From Tetrahymena elliotti 4EA (taxonomy: Eukaryota; Ciliophora; Oligohymenophorea; Hymenostomatida; Tetrahymenidae): a DNA stretch of 64,000 bases. The DNA is taken from assembly GCA_000231825.2 (NCBI GenBank), contig JH720338.1, positions 677,905 to 741,904 of the forward strand, read 5' to 3'. Shown here in pieces: positions 38,327-50,504 of this stretch; the stretch's first letter is position 1, and each line of letters opens with the position of its first letter. A program made the position numbers and the translations under genes. The notes beneath the pieces were generated by a model, which was not told where the DNA came from, did not search any database, and worked only from the letters and a program-made list of their open reading frames with translations.

Positions 38327-41300
38327 TCATTCAAATTATTATATAAGAGTTATAAGAATGGACATTTACTTTTCAATTTTTTTGATGAATTTTTAAGAAT
38401 AGTTTTCGTTTCTAATTAATTAAAGTATTACATTCTTTATTACATATCCAATCTCTTCATAATAGAAAGAAGATATAACAAAAACTTTAGAATAAGCCAG
38501 ACAATCATAGATTGAAACAAACGAAGGGAAATTTTTGTCAATTGTAATATCGAATATAAAATTAGTTATTGCTAATGCAAATATTTTCATGTTTTCTTCT
38601 TTTCCAAGTATATTTTAATTTAAGAAAGTTTGGTTTAAGTTACATGCTTTTAAAATGTTTTGATATAAAAGTTATATGGCTTCATTTTCAGATAAATTTT
38701 TATCCTAAATTTATGGGCTTTTCTAGAAGCATCCAAGTAATTTTTAGTTAAATGAGGATTATAAACCTAACTAGATCTCAATTAATCTAAACTTTTTCTT
38801 TATTTCTAGAAGATAATCTGGTGGACATACATAAAAGTCTAGTTAATTTAAGATAATTTATTTTATCTGAGCAAATGTTGCTTTAGATATTATTTTTTCA
38901 TATTTTTCATTTTTGAAAATGTCAAATAAACTTGTATCCAAAGACCCAAAGAAGAGATTTTAAATGAATTTAATCAAATACATTTCTATCCAGATGTTAT
39001 TCTATAGCGGTTGGTTATGAGCTTGTTAAGAAAAATAAAATTGCTAGTTTACTATATATCCAGTTTATACTTAAGAGGGATCTTTTTAAGAGTGGAAAAT
39101 AAGTAGATATTATAAACACTAGCGATTAATTGCAGAAAAAAAATTCTGATAATCTTTGTCTTTTTCTTACAATTTTATAAAAAAATCAGGTTTCTTAGTC
39201 GCAAAATACCTCATTCTCTCAACAAAATCGAAAAAATTAGCCATACTTAACTTAGAAAATTTGAAATATTTTGAAAATATCTTAAAAATTGATAGCTTTA
39301 CACACATTATATCAGCATATGTCCAATTTAGGCTAGAAAATGCCTTTCTTATAGAGTCTTCATATTATGAAAATGTCTTTGTTGTAAAAGCTAAGGCAAG
39401 TAGCTTTTCAAATTAGTCGTCATTTTACATAAAAGAAAAATTCTGAAGAACTTACTAAGAGACTGGATCTAATTCTAATTCTTCTTTAATTATTCTTATA
39501 ATATCTTAAATAGTATACCTCTCAAGTTCATCATAAATCCTCCATTAAAATATTTGTTCTTCAAGGGATTAAAATTAGGAAATAAAGTTCTTTTTATCAT
39601 TTTCAAATACAACATTCTCCTTTTCCATGAATTAGAAAATTAATCTTTTTATCTCTTTAAGCTCCCAGTAATTTATGCCAATTACCTTAAATTAAAAAAA
39701 TAAAATTTTATTTAAAAAATTTAAAGATTTTGTTAAGTGTTTTAGAATTATTTATATTTATTTAAATTTTTACAAAATATTCCATATAAAATCATGGAGA
39801 GGTTTAGGTTTCAATTAAATTAAATCTTTTAAATGATTGAGATAATAAATTGTTGATTAAAATTAAATTTTTGATATTTATCAATAATTTGAGTCTATGA
39901 AAACGTTTGTCAAAAAAATTAATTAAATATATTTGAGAATAAATAGTTGATTAAGATTATGGTTTTTATATTTTATCAACAATTTTAGTCTATTAAATAA
40001 AGCGCTTGTCGAAGGGTTTGGTTGAATTAAAATTAAATATTTTAAATGATTGTGGTATAAATAGTTGATTAAAATCAATGGTTTTTATATAAAATCTGCA
40101 ATTTAAGTCTATGAAAACATTTGTTGAATTATTCATTTTAGTTTGTTTTTCTTTTTAAAAAATGTGAATTTTTTTCAAGATTAATTAATTAAAGTTTTAA
40201 GTGCTAAAATATCCAAAGTACTTTTAGTTTATTTTTATCTTAGTTTTATGTTAAAAATAGCTTTTTGATATTTTTTTTTACTGAACCAATAAATTAAAGT
40301 AAAAAATCTTACCTTAAATTGTTATTTTATTTTTAGTTTGAGGCTTTCAATATCTTCCTTAAGTGGAGCTCCAGCTGTAAGATAGATGAAATCTTTCAAA
40401 GGCGAATCATTAAATCTGACAGAAATATTTTAAATAAACTCAAATTTCTTTTATTTTTGTAATTCCTAAAAAAAGCATTGAATTCTTTCTAAAAAACCAT
40501 CAAGTTGGCTTAGACTACCAAAACAAGCATCAAATAATGAGAAATTTGGTGAAGAATTTTTGTAATTAATAGAAGGAGAATCTATTATTGATTATGGTTT
40601 AGTAGTCTTTCCACTATAAGCATTACTGGAGCTAATGCTGCTTTCTTTTCTAGTTTTTTATTTCAATAAAAATCTACTTTCAATACTTTAATTGTTCTAT
40701 CTGTGTTGTCTTTCTGTTAATGGAGAAATTATTGGACTAGATTTTACTTGAGGGTAGTAAAAATCTTATTAATAAATTGTTCCACTAATTGAATTTTGAT
40801 GAGGTAAATTAGTAAAAGTTTCCATTTTTAGATTCATTGAACTCTTAAATTACTTATCATTAAAGTTATTCAAAATAGATGTGTCTTTACTTTAACCATT
40901 ATTGTCATCTATTTTAATTGAAGGGTATTTATTTGTATTCAAAAAGCATCTATTTATTATATTTTGCATTGACTGAGCAGGAGCTTTCCTACTTCTACTA
41001 ACGCTATTGAGTGCTTATCCATATTCTCCTTTATTAGATTCTTCTTTATTCATTGATTCTCTATAGAGTTTTGATTAAGAAATGTAATCGTCAAGGTAAT
41101 TCAGAGAAGTTTGATGGAAAAGTAATTTTTTCTATTACTTTTAAGGTGAGCCTTTTAAATTTTGATTTAAATTTGTATAATCTGATTAAATGGTATTTGG
41201 TTTAGTTTTTTCATAAATAAAATCAATATTTTATAATGAATTTATCCTATTAGGGTCATTACTATTTAAGTCAGTAGCATTTAAGCTTTCATCAAAAGAG

Positions 41301-42436
41301 CTTCCTATCAGGTTTAAAGATTAAGGCAACTAGTGCTTTTATGATCTTTCTAAAACATTTACGCAGCTGTTTTAACGAGTTGTTCTTAAAGTTTAATTGG
41401 GTCTGTTATTAAAATTACTCTAATGTGATGATCTAGCTGAATCTAAGTTTTTTAGTATGCTACGACTTTTATTTTATTCACTTTCAGCTTATTTATTGAT
41501 ATTCTAGCCTGTACTTTATAAAATTAAATTAAAGGTTTAATTTTTTGTTTTACGATCAACAGAATAGCTTTATGGCAAAGCAGGGAGGCTCTAAAATGCT
41601 GAAGAGTTATTATGGGTGTTTGAATTTTAATCCAATTTTTATTTTTCTAAATATGCTTTAGAAGGCGAAAATAATTTTTGATTTTATTTTAATTGCAAAT
41701 GAGCATTTTAGCTATTTTTAATGGTTGATTATCTGATTCTTTCAGATATCGAAGCCAAAGATGGCTAATCAAAAGTAAGCAATTTATTATTTCTTGATCT
41801 TTTTGTTTTTAAAGGTGATACACTTAGGCAATTATTGCTTTAACTTGCTTCATTATCCTATTATTTGATAACCATTTAAGAAGTGCCAAGTTTTTCATTT
41901 TGCTTTTTAACTCCTTCTTATTGCTATTCTACATATGTTTTTTTAATCTTAAAGAGCTTGTTAAATTATTAGTTAATTGTGATTCTTTCTTTTACTGAAG
42001 CAACATTATTAACGCAAGCTAAATCTTTATTTTATAAGTCTTGTGATAGTAAAGCAGATTTATTGTTGCTTTAATTCTAGTTTTAAGTAGAATTTAAATC
42101 TAAATTATGCTATTTTTTAGCCATTTGCTGCAAAGGACTTGAGTTTTAAGTTGATCTTTGAGTCAAATTAGTTAAACTCATACGGTTTTTACTAACTTTT
42201 TAAGGAGAGTAAAACTCCTACTTATTTTTGATTTAGACTAGTTATGATTAAAAATTATCTGATTTAGGTAAAAAGTATTCATTATTAAGTGTGCAATACT
42301 TCTAGTTTTTATGGGCTTATTTAAACATTTCATTGACTAAATTCCTATTTAAATGAACAGCTTACCAATTTATTTTATTTTTGTTATTGTACTATTATTG
42401 GTTTGTGATTTAATTATTTTGCTAAATTTGGTTCAT
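38327..42436 (-). CDS. Large Ser/Asn/Gln-rich protein, unknown
   Basis: 1,160 residues in two exons (40313-42436 and 38327-39685), joined in phase 0 by removing a 627-nt intron (GTAAGA...TTTAAG). Residues 1 to about 660 are low complexity, rich in Ser, Asn, Gln and Lys, with many SxR/SPxK-like sites that could be phosphorylated; no fold recognised. From about residue 640 (SLFDACFGSLSQLDGFLERI) the protein becomes helical and hydrophobic-patterned to the end. Examples are LKEIKRLIFQFMEKENVVF and MANFFDFVERMRYFATKKPD, with the C-terminus EKQMSILITLIQQFE. No transmembrane segment, signal peptide or known catalytic motif is visible. The join occurs between a coiled-coil-like end (EDIESLKLKIKQQFK) and VIGINYWELKEIK. 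Function unknown; a cytoskeletal or regulatory scaffold is possible but unsupported. Confidence 0.85.
39801..40126. repeat. Three tandem degenerate repeats inside an intron
   Basis: Three units of about 100-115 bp (39801-39911, 39912-40010, 40011-40126), each containing aaatagttgattaa-like, tttttatattttatcaa-like and ttagtctatgaaaac-like blocks in the same order. They make up half of the 627-nt intron of the Ser/Asn-rich gene. Confidence 0.75.
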
Positions 42437-43295
42437 TTCTTATAAAACTAATAAATCTTCTTTTCACTTTTTTTTATTTTTTTCAATTATTTATATAAAT
42501 AGAATGATTTTTACTTTTTGATTCAGTGATTTGATATACAAAAAATCTTTAGATTAATATACATACATATAGTATGTCTTTTTCATTGGAAAGTAAATTA
42601 TTGTGTGATTAACAAAACAATATTTTGGTAGGAGTTATTTTGATATATTTGTAAATCTTAATTACAATCATCCACACCTTATACTTCTTCATAATCTAGT
42701 GCTTTGAGTATTATTCACTAATATTCTTTTAACCTAATTAAAATATCAATTTTTTATTCACATTTTGTTAATATTTTCATTATACTAACTTAAAGATATT
42801 TCCTGATACATATTTTCGAGTATTGCTTTCTATGTTATTCATAAAAATCTCTTGATTGTTGGGGTTGTTATAATCAATTTTTTCTCTCTTGAATTGGTTT
42901 ATTTTCACTAGGAAAATTGAGCATATCTTGTAAATTTATAAAATTAATCTTTTTGTTTTTTTATGAAAGTATTCAAAGAGAATGATAGAAAAAGTTTTCT
43001 CTAAATGTATCCACATAAAACGAAATATTTAATTTTTATTATCATTCAAAATGGAATTTTTTTAGAATAAGAAAAATACAACTGAAATATTTTTTATTTG
43101 TAAATGTCAGATTATTTTGGAAACAAAGAATAGCGGTTAAAACTGGGTAAAAATTAAAAAAAATATCAATGATAAAGACAAAAATACTATTTATTTTATT
43201 AAATCAGAAATATTGAAATAATAATAATTTATTTAAATAGGCAAAATAGATTTTTCTTATTGATTGAAAATAAATACAAAAATTTATCTTTTTAT
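42437..43295. other. Intergenic, nothing seen
   Basis: AT-rich spacer between two minus-strand genes: promoter of the downstream gene and 3' region of the polyglutamine-tail gene. Confidence 0.5.
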
Positions 43296-46122
43296 TCAAT
43301 TTTGTTGCTGTGGTTATTACTACTACTGTGATGGATTTTATTGTTAAACCAACCTTTGTATTATAATTGGTGAATTTTGATTTAAAGGGATCTAATTAAA
43401 TAGAGGAGGTATTGCTTAAGGAATCTATTAACTCTATTATTAGTTTGCTTGAGTATTTTACTACACACTGTTTTACTATTAATTTTATTACTGATTTTAA
43501 TGTTATTAATTTTACTAATGTATTTACTACTAAATTTGCTAGTGTTAAAGTATAATTTGCTACAAGCTTGAATTTAGTACTTATTAAAATTGAGGAGGCA
43601 ATACAATTTAATGAACTTGTTACTATTGTTATTGTTGTTATTAATTTTATGGTTGTTAAGGTGGCTATTACTATTACTACTAATTATTTTGATTATTAGC
43701 TTAATTAGCTTAAGGTTACTATTACTACTATTATTGTTATTACTACTACTAAGGTTATTATTGTTATTATCCTTGCTATCTACGAAGATTTGCTTGTCCA
43801 AATCTTGAAATGAGATTTTAGAAAATTTGCTAGAGGAAGATAAATAAAACTATTATAAAACTGATATAAATAGCATATTCTGAATTATCTTCAGTATCCA
43901 CTTGGAGAGGTTCATCGTATCTTATGAGGTATTTAGCTAAATCTCCATTCTCTAAAACAAGTTGCACTGTTTAAAATTGATCACTAATTTTTAATAAAAT
44001 AGAAAGTTAAAACATTAATTAAAATCTCAAATTAGTTTACTCATTATTTTTATTTTCTATGATTTCAATATCTTTTACCATCAGTTCATTTTCACCATCA
44101 AAGAAAAAATCAGCTCTATAAACATCTTTTTTTTCATGGTTAATTAATATAAAAAAATTTCATTTTAAATAATTTACTTGCTGAGTTTTTAGTGTGAAGA
44201 TCTTTAATGCTAATCATAAATACTTTTGAATGCATAGCAACATTTTGAGCCAAGATGTAAATATATTCTGTAGAGTGACTATAAAGAATCTTTGATATTC
44301 TTGAATTGTCTCTTTCAAAGCTTTCTATTTTAAAGAAGTGATTTTCTCCACTTCTTAAATTAGGTCTATTTTGTTAATTTGTAAAATAGTTATCATTTTG
44401 ATTTGCTTAAATTTCAATTTTACCTTAAATGAGTAATAAAAATATATTTATTCAAGAAACTAGCCACAATTATGTTTTTGGTACCATCGTAAAATATAGA
44501 AAAGTATTTATACAGATTCAAAGAAAATATATCAACTTTTCTTACTTCGAATTCCATTTATTTGGTAATTGCAGGAAAGACTTATTCCCATTCATATAGA
44601 GTTTCCTCTCTTTTTGACACCAATTAATGTCTAATAAAAGGTTCAAAATTTTCCCATACTTCACAAGCAGCATTTGAGCTTTCTAAAAAATAAACTTATT
44701 CAGTTTTCTTCAAGCAAAAGATATCACCTTTATAAAGCATTGACTCATCTTGGCCTCTGATTTTAAAAGAAAAAACATTGAAATTAATAAAAATGATAAA
44801 ATTGCCAAATCTTTTATTCTCTTGAAAAAAATAAATTTAAAATAATATTTTTACATGGCATAACTAACTAAAAGAGTATTGAGGCATTTTGAATCATATG
44901 ATATATTTAAGAAATTTAAAGAAAGTGTTTGTGAAAATAATCTTTAGGGATTTTTGATCATGTGAAGTGAAGTTATATTTCTCCATTTATTGTGAACCCT
45001 TTTTTTATTTTAAAAATTTTAGTTATTACTTGTAACGAATATTTTATTGTTACAAAATCCTTGAACGAAACAAAACGTAGTCCTCTTTGTTTGCATAAAC
45101 TATGACATTATTGTGCTAAGCAACTGTACTAATATCAGATTAAGGTTCAACAACAACTTCTTAATAGTAATCAGATTGATTACTTTCAACTTTTTTAAGA
45201 TCTATTAATCCAATTGACTTATCATAAAGTTGTCCAAAATTGATTCCTTTCAATGAAACACCAATATAATTTCCTCCACTTTAATAACTGGTGATAATCT
45301 TAGTTCCAAACTTCAAACTGATACTATGCTCAATAGGATTTTAAAGAATGCTTTTCTATGAATTATTATCTAAAATTGAATCTTTTATCTTAAATAAATC
45401 TAAACCTATAATAAATTATAAAATAATGATGATATTTTAGTTTGAATTGAATATTTCTTTCAATGAAATGAAATTCACCAATCAAATTCTTTTTTAGAAA
45501 ATCATTTTTTATAGATTTATTTTTATCTTTTAAAGCATTTATATGGTAATTTATTACTTGAATATTTTGATATTGCCTAAGGATTAATCATAAAATCGTT
45601 TCTAATTGATACAATTCCAAATGAGTTTTGTTTCTTTCCAAATGTGCGTTCTTCTAAGAAATATGTTTTGGTTATATTGCTGATTGATTTCCTTAGTTTA
45701 TTTCTTATTTCATTTAACTATTCTACTTATTTCTTATATTATTCAAAGTTGTCTTCAACTTAGTCCTCTAAAAACTTCTCATCTGGATTTTAATCATGAT
45801 TATTACTATCTCCTCTACAAGTTTCGTCTGGCTTTAATGGCGATTCTAAAACATTCTCATAAAAGCTCATTACTCCGTTATAAAAATAGTTAGGCTACTC
45901 CTTTCCTTTAATTTTTTTTACTTTATTCATTTTTGGAAGAGCTTAATCATTTTTAAATTCTAATTAATCCTATTCAATATCTCTCATTGAAACATAGGTA
46001 ACTAATTCAGTAGGCATTTAAACATAAGATTCAAATCCTGTTAAATTTTCTATTATTGTATACATGGTTGTTATACACATCAAAAATAATGCCAAAACCA
46101 AATAAACAAGACAATTATTCAT
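43296..46122 (-). CDS. Type I membrane protein with polyglutamine tail
   Basis: 792 residues from seven exons: 45558-46122, 45030-45405, 44855-44998, 44424-44756, 44178-44365, 44041-44125, 43296-43983. All joins keep phase. It starts with a signal-peptide-like segment (CLVYLVLALFLMCITT). A long probably luminal region follows with strand-like stretches (HNNVIVYANKEDYVLFRS, KNIIVASFLNKYIFI) that I cannot place in a family. A single membrane helix (YAIYISFIIVLFIFL) comes next, then a Gln-rich cytosolic tail of about 190 residues with runs of up to 13 Gln encoded almost wholly by TAA, TAG and CAA. Leu-rich and Asn-rich open frames over 43574-43808 are shadows of this tail. The second intron (44999-45029) would be only 31 nt and is the weakest join. 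It diverges from the GH31 gene across about 1 kb. Confidence 0.82.
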
Positions 46123-47184
46123 TTTATCTAGCTTAAAATCTAAATTCTCTTTTCAATTTTCTATGATACTAATAAAATTATCTTATTTTTACTTGTAAAC
46201 TAAATAATACAATCTAAACTTTTTCTTTTTAAAAACTTCTATTTACTTTCTAAAAATGTTAAATTCTGAAGAAAAAATAAAGAATATATTATTTTGTAAT
46301 CTCATAAACTATTATTATTTATTAAAATTAACTTTTAATCTTATTATTAAATTAATAAAATAGTATAAAAAATAATATTTTTTCTTCAATTAAATCTCAT
46401 TAAAATCTCAAAAACCGAAGAGCAAACACATACATAATTTGAGTTGAAATCTTTTATGAGCTTCAAAAATATTTTATAAGAAATTTATTTTTAAGTTAAA
46501 CAGTATTAAGTTAACATATTTCAGATTTTAAAATGAATAAAAGATGGTCAATAATATTGTTTTGAAAGAAACAAATAATATTTTCATATTAGCCTCTGTA
46601 AGTTCTGTAAGTGCACTTAGTTTTATTAATGTTTTATGATATTTAATCATTAATGACTTCAAACTAAAATAGTTTTGATTAATTTGCATACTAATTCCAA
46701 ATAAAAAAATAGTTTTTGTTTATCTTTAATTAGTTAGTATATTAATTTAAATCCAATTAGGAATGTTTTTTCTTATGAAGATGAATATTCATTAAAAAAA
46801 TAAGAAGAAGTACATGAGCAATTAATTATTAAATCTATAAAATAAATTAGTTAAAATATTTATAAATAAAAATTAATGAATTTTGGAAATCAAATTAAAA
46901 AATACTAAAGATATAAGCTAATTACTTAAAAAAATAATAGATATTAAGTTTTATGATGTTTGTAAATAGTTTTTTTGATCAATTTATGATCTTATGAAAT
47001 AATAAATAATCTTTTATAATTTGCTAATAGAATACAACTAATTTACAAAACTAGATATATTTTTGATTCTATTAATTTATTAAAAATTCAGCTCATTTAT
47101 TAGACAAAAAGCTTACTTAGAACTGATCTTTAAAATACAAATATTGAAATACCAATTCTAAATATTGAAAGATTTTTGATAAAA
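46123..47184. other. Divergent intergenic region (shared promoter side)
   Basis: 1.06 kb between divergent membrane-protein genes. Very AT-rich, no conserved frame. Contains the promoters of both genes; no specific motif recognised. Confidence 0.5.
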
Positions 47185-50100
47185 ATGCAGTAAGAAGATA
47201 GGCATGTTAGCCAATACTCTGTAGATTCAATAGCTCAAAATAATAATGCTAATAATTCTTAAGCTCCTGCAGAAGGACCAAGTTTTATTAAAAAAAAATT
47301 TAGAAAAGAGCTTTACTTTGTATCAATTACATTATCATTGATTCTTTTAGGTACATTTTTAGCTGTTTTTATCTACTACCTAAAAGATAAAATGCTTGTA
47401 GGTGATGGCGTGTTAGTACCAAATAAATATTTTATTAAATAAGCTACAAGCGATACGTCATCTGTCTCACTCTATGCATATTTTGATGGTGAAAATGATG
47501 GATCATATCCAAATATTTATCAAAATATTATGGTCAAGATCTCACTTAAAAATCACTTAAGTGCAGACCCTAAAAACAGCTTCAGCTATCTTTAAATAGA
47601 TATAAGTTAAGATTAAAGTTAAAAATAATTTGAAGGATCATCTTCTCAAAGTGGAACTAAAAATACAAAGGATAACTAGCTTATTTTAGAAGATGTTGAT
47701 TTGGGTCCTTTTGATTTAGAGTTTTCTTCTAAAGGAAGTAAGCTTGCCTTTGTTATTTTAAGAAAAAGCACAAATGAAAGAATTTTTGATACAGTAGATT
47801 TTGACATTCTCGTCTCTTAGTATTACACTACTATTGGTACTATTATTCCATCTGGAGATTTTTATGGATTAGGAGAGAGAAGAACTAATAGCTTTTCGTA
47901 AATATTTATTTTCACAGTTTTAAAGAAAAGAATAAATTAAATCTTTTATACAAATTGAAAACTTAAATCAATATGTAAATTAAATAAATATATTTATAAT
48001 TAGGTACTAGAAGGTATTTAAAGATGCTTACTCTGGCTGCGCCTATGGGCCATGTAATAAATACATATTTTGGAATAGAAACATATAAGCCAACTAGAAA
48101 GCTTTTGATGATGGGTTGGGTGATGGCTATCTTTCTGGCTATCAACCTCTATATCTAATTTAAGAAATGTCAAATAACTATTCTTTATTTTATGTTGATG
48201 AGGCTTTTTCAGGATTAGAAGTAGATTATTATTCTAAAGTACCTAATACTAATAACTTAGAAGGTTTAGTTTTCTAAAGTTATAATAATAAAATTGGCTT
48301 TAAAATATTTTTAGGTGATTCAAATCCCTAAACAGTAATTAAAAATTATCATGCTTATATTGGAACATACAATTTAATTCCTTTTTGGGCTTTAGGCTAT
48401 CATCACAGCAAAACTTTCTTAGCTCCCTTAGCTAAAAACATAAAAAATTTTCTTGACTACATTTAGACATTGAAAATACCCATAGATGCTCTTTGGACTA
48501 ATATTGAGATGAGCAATGAAGGAAATTATTTCTAATTGTTAAGCTAAGATATTATAGATACCCTATATAAAATGAAAACGGAATACCATATAAAATGGGT
48601 CCCCTAAATCCCCAGTGATATTCCCAATATTTAAAGCTGTAAATAATATATAATTGAAGGTAATAATCTAAATACATTCATTATTTCAAATAAAACGAAA
48701 ACACCATATTAAGCTTAAGGTTTATTTGGGAAATCATTGTTTATAGATTATAATCATGTGAATGCTAAATAGTTAATAAAGTAAGCTTTGCAAGATCTCA
48801 ATACTTAGGTTTAATTTGATGGAATATGGCTGAGCTAAAATGAACCTACAACCTTATTAACTGGAGAGTATATCAATGATCAATAACTTGATAAAAGCAA
48901 TGGAGCTTTTGATATCATAAACTAGTTTACCAGCCTTTAATTTAATTAAAATTTATTAAACACAGATGCATTGCATTACAACTAACCTGATTCTTCCTTT
49001 TTCTATAAACCAGGTAAATAGATACTTTAAAATATGTTTACTTTTTATTTTTCATTAAATTTTTATAATTAATTTTCAACATAAAACAGAAAGTGGGGAG
49101 TATTTGTATTAGAGAGATTTACATAGCTCTAATGGTTTTATGCAATCTTAGACTATTTATAAAATTATGAAAGAAAATATGAACTAAGAGCAGCCATTTA
49201 TAATATCTAATTCGAATAGACCTGGATCAGGAATGAGTGTTGCTCATTCTACAGGGGCTGTACTTAACAGTTGGAATATTCTATCAAGTTCATTTATAGA
49301 AATTTTTAACTTTTAGTTATTTGGTATACCTTTTACTGGAAATAATATCTGTCCTTTATAGGCATTAACTGAAAATGATTTTCCAACTGTTAGTGAGTTA
49401 TGTACAAGATGGTATCAAGCAGCCTCACTATTTCCTTTCATGCATTCAACATAAACCATCACTGAAAATGACCCATTCATTTTTAAAGATTACTAATACT
49501 TGTATAGCTCTATTAAAGAAAGTCTAAATCTAAGATATAGTTTGCTTAAACATTATTATTCACTCTATGTCTTACAAAAAGGAACAGGAATGGTCTTTAT
49601 GCCTGTTACATTTGTTTTCCCAGAAATTTCAACATAAGATTATGTAATGCTTAACTAAAACAATACAGCTATGATAGGAGAGTCTCTTTTTGTTTTCACA
49701 GTAATTCAAATAAATTTTTATTTTCATTCAAATTAATTAATGAGTGGAACTCAAATTCATTTCACTTTCCTCAAATGAAAAATTTATTCCTAAAAAATAT
49801 GATAAAAGTAGAAATGATATTAATGGTATTTTAACGTTTTAAATTAAAAAAACTAGGTTATGACTCAAGGAGATTAAAACACTAACACAACTCTAGTCAC
49901 TTTAGGAGTCCCTCCTAATTTATGGGTGAATTTATTAGACCCATAAATATAATTTAGAGGACCATATTCTACTAAATATGATTTTCCATTTGAAGGATCT
50001 CCTTTAATATTTCTAAGAGAAGGTTATTTACTGCTATAGTAGAGCTCTCATTTGCACAGAGCATCTCTTCTTGATAATTCTTTTACTATCAAAGCAGTTT

Positions 50101-50504
50101 TAACAGCTACAAATCAGAATAATTTAGATATCTAATACACCTCCTAAGGAAAAACTATAGCTGTTTTAGACTACAATAATGCATAGTCTTTAGATAAATG
50201 CAAAGAATACGGTTGTGAACTTTTAATAAATATGAATGTTATTAGCTCAAGAAATAAAGAGCTAGATATTACAATAAGTTTCTCCTCTGATGATAATCAA
50301 TATTTTGAATAAGGAATAGAAATTAAATAAATCTAAATTTCTGGCGTTATAAAATATAATGATATTCTACTTCAGTATTGCTAAGCAAGTGAGATACAAT
50401 TATAACCATTTGATTACATAACTGTTGATAAATAATTAGCACCTGAAGACTACTATATAATTAGTAATAGACAAATACATTTTAAGTTAAAAATTAATAT
50501 TTGA
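47185..50504 (+). CDS. GH31-family membrane protein lacking catalytic residues
   Basis: 993 residues from four exons (47185-47897, 48004-49013, 49090-49700, 49857-50504), all in phase. Residues 1-42 are cytosolic, 43-66 a membrane anchor (LYFVSITLSLILLGTFLAVF), and the rest extracytosolic: type II topology. The body follows glycoside hydrolase family 31 (alpha-glucosidase) block by block: FYGLGERRTNSF, AFDDGLGDGYLSGYQPLYL, IPFWALGYHHSK, IPIDALWTNIE, FDGIWLSQNEP, FQLFGIPFTGNNICP, RWYQAASLFPFM, LRYSLLKHYYSLY. The invariant acids are replaced: the nucleophile Asp of WxDMNE is Ser515, the acid/base Asp of GHWLGDN aligns with Ala631, and WNDID reads WTNIE (Asn404, Glu406). Fold conserved, hydrolysis probably lost; a sugar-binding or partner-binding role is inferred. 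Confidence 0.9.

Noticed and set aside
43340..43360. Near match to the Tetrahymena chromosome breakage sequence (aaaccaacctttg)
   Set aside because: The required C after AACCY is T, and the site lies inside the coding tail of the membrane protein. A second near match at about 18671 (ggttggtttt) also fails.
43574..43808. Leu-rich (plus) and Asn-rich (minus) open frames
   Set aside because: They are other-frame readings of the polyglutamine tract of the membrane-protein gene.
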